A stretch of DNA of 64,000 nt, from contig NZ_WKKE01000017.1 of the NCBI RefSeq assembly GCF_009674775.1, forward strand, positions 1-64,000, written 5' to 3'. The stretch is from Flavobacterium sp. LC2016-23. GTDB taxonomy: Bacteria > Bacteroidota > Bacteroidia > Flavobacteriales > Flavobacteriaceae. The notes beneath the pieces were generated by a model. The model searched no databases. It saw only the letters and a program-made list of their open reading frames with translations, and was not told the origin of the DNA. The translations under genes and the position numbers were made by a program. Position 1 is the stretch's first letter. Each line of letters starts with the position of its first letter. Of this stretch, positions 63,604-64,000 are shown one piece after another.

Positions 63604-64000
63604 ATGGGATATTTTTAATGGTTAAGTCGGTGATTTTTGCTTCTCCGTTGGTTAGGAAACCTAATTTGCCTTTGCGGCTTAAATGGCTTTTTTCCAGGGA
63701 ACATTCTAATGCAGTTTCGTTATTGACTGAAAAGAACAATTGATTGTGCAGCACTTTGATTTTTACGGAATACCATTTGTTGTTTTCTAACTTCATTGGT
63801 TTTTTAAACAACGTCGGGCCTCCGCGTTTTTCATATTCATCCGTTCCTTTTTTGTAAACACCTCTCCCGATTACGATATTCTGGTCGATCTGATAGAGAT
63901 AGGTTCTGATATATTGTTCTTTATCGATGTTTAACATAATTTCAAACAGCGATTCTTTGGTCATATTGACGTTAAAATCGATTTCATAATTTTCAGGAAG
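63602..64000 (-). CDS. Edge-truncated protein, concanavalin A/LamG-like C terminus
   Basis: The frame stays open to the right edge, so only the C-terminal 132 residues are seen. IMLNIDKEQYIRTYLYQIDQ, LENNKWYSVKIKVLHNQLFFSVNN and GKLGFLTNGEAKITDLTIKNI have the rhythm of a concanavalin A-like jelly roll of the kind found at the end of exported or carbohydrate-active proteins. The rest of the protein lies outside the window. The internal Met at 63964 is not a likely start. Confidence 0.65.
   Translation of the reverse strand, partial: LPENYEIDFNVNMTKESLFEIMLNIDKEQYIRTYLYQIDQNIVIGRGVYKKGTDEYEKRGGPTLFKKPMKLENNKWYSVKIKVLHNQLFFSVNNETALECSLEKSHLSRKGKLGFLTNGEAKITDLTIKNIP

Overview
The window looks like a chromosomal stretch of a Flavobacterium-type member of the Bacteroidota (Flavobacteriaceae). 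The signs are AT-rich DNA, genes preceded by the Bacteroidota -7 promoter box TAnnTTTG instead of Shine-Dalgarno sites, lipoproteins with short LxxC signals, family hallmarks (DUF349, OstA-like, thr operon order, PASTA-rluD-ddl-coaD cluster) and very many short intergenic repeats. All names rest on reading the sequence and family knowledge; no database search was run. No tRNA, rRNA, CRISPR array, transposase or prophage was seen.

Layout. 0-6 kb: tail-specific S41 protease, gcvT, an NAD(P)H-hydrate dehydratase, and a HipA-like kinase/DUF3037 pair. 6-8.7 kb: a pectate lyase lipoprotein with a LacI-type palindrome upstream, a Crp/Fnr regulator and a GNAT acetyltransferase. 8.7-12.7 kb: an accessory block with a HutD-family protein, a small XRE regulator, a small coiled-coil protein and a large AT-rich protein that joins two deoxyribosyltransferase/TIR-like repeats to a P-loop ATPase. 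This is the best candidate for an uncharacterised, possibly defensive, system. 12.7-18 kb: thrA-thrB-thrC on the minus strand, preceded by an unannotated 32-codon leader peptide with 11 Thr codons, a clear case for attenuation. 18-25 kb: a lipoprotein, hutH, a DUF47/Pit phosphate uptake pair, and a DUF421 protein following a protease-RimK fusion. 25-35 kb: clpC and gyrA diverging, a TPR protein, OsmC and a DUF349 protein.

35-41 kb: aroE with a TPR protein, a class III aminotransferase and an OstA-like protein. 41-46.7 kb: an alpha-amylase lipoprotein, a superoxide dismutase lipoprotein, then acyl-CoA-binding protein, psd, cdsA and a LUD protein in one tight minus-strand run (phospholipid synthesis). 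46.7-52.6 kb: rsfS-ftsH, birA, an SRPBCC protein, and pyrE diverging from a NUDIX gene only 7 bp away. 52.9-64 kb: M14 carboxypeptidase, DbpA-like DEAD-box helicase, PhnA-domain protein, coaD, a second DUF421 protein with a zinc ribbon, ddl, PASTA protein, rluD and an edge-truncated gene.

Most genes are housekeeping. The unusual content lies in the 8.7-12.7 kb block, the thr leader, the overlapping pyrE/NUDIX start and promoter, and the intergenic repeats: at least five classes, several forming long hairpins, which fill most gaps over 300 bp.
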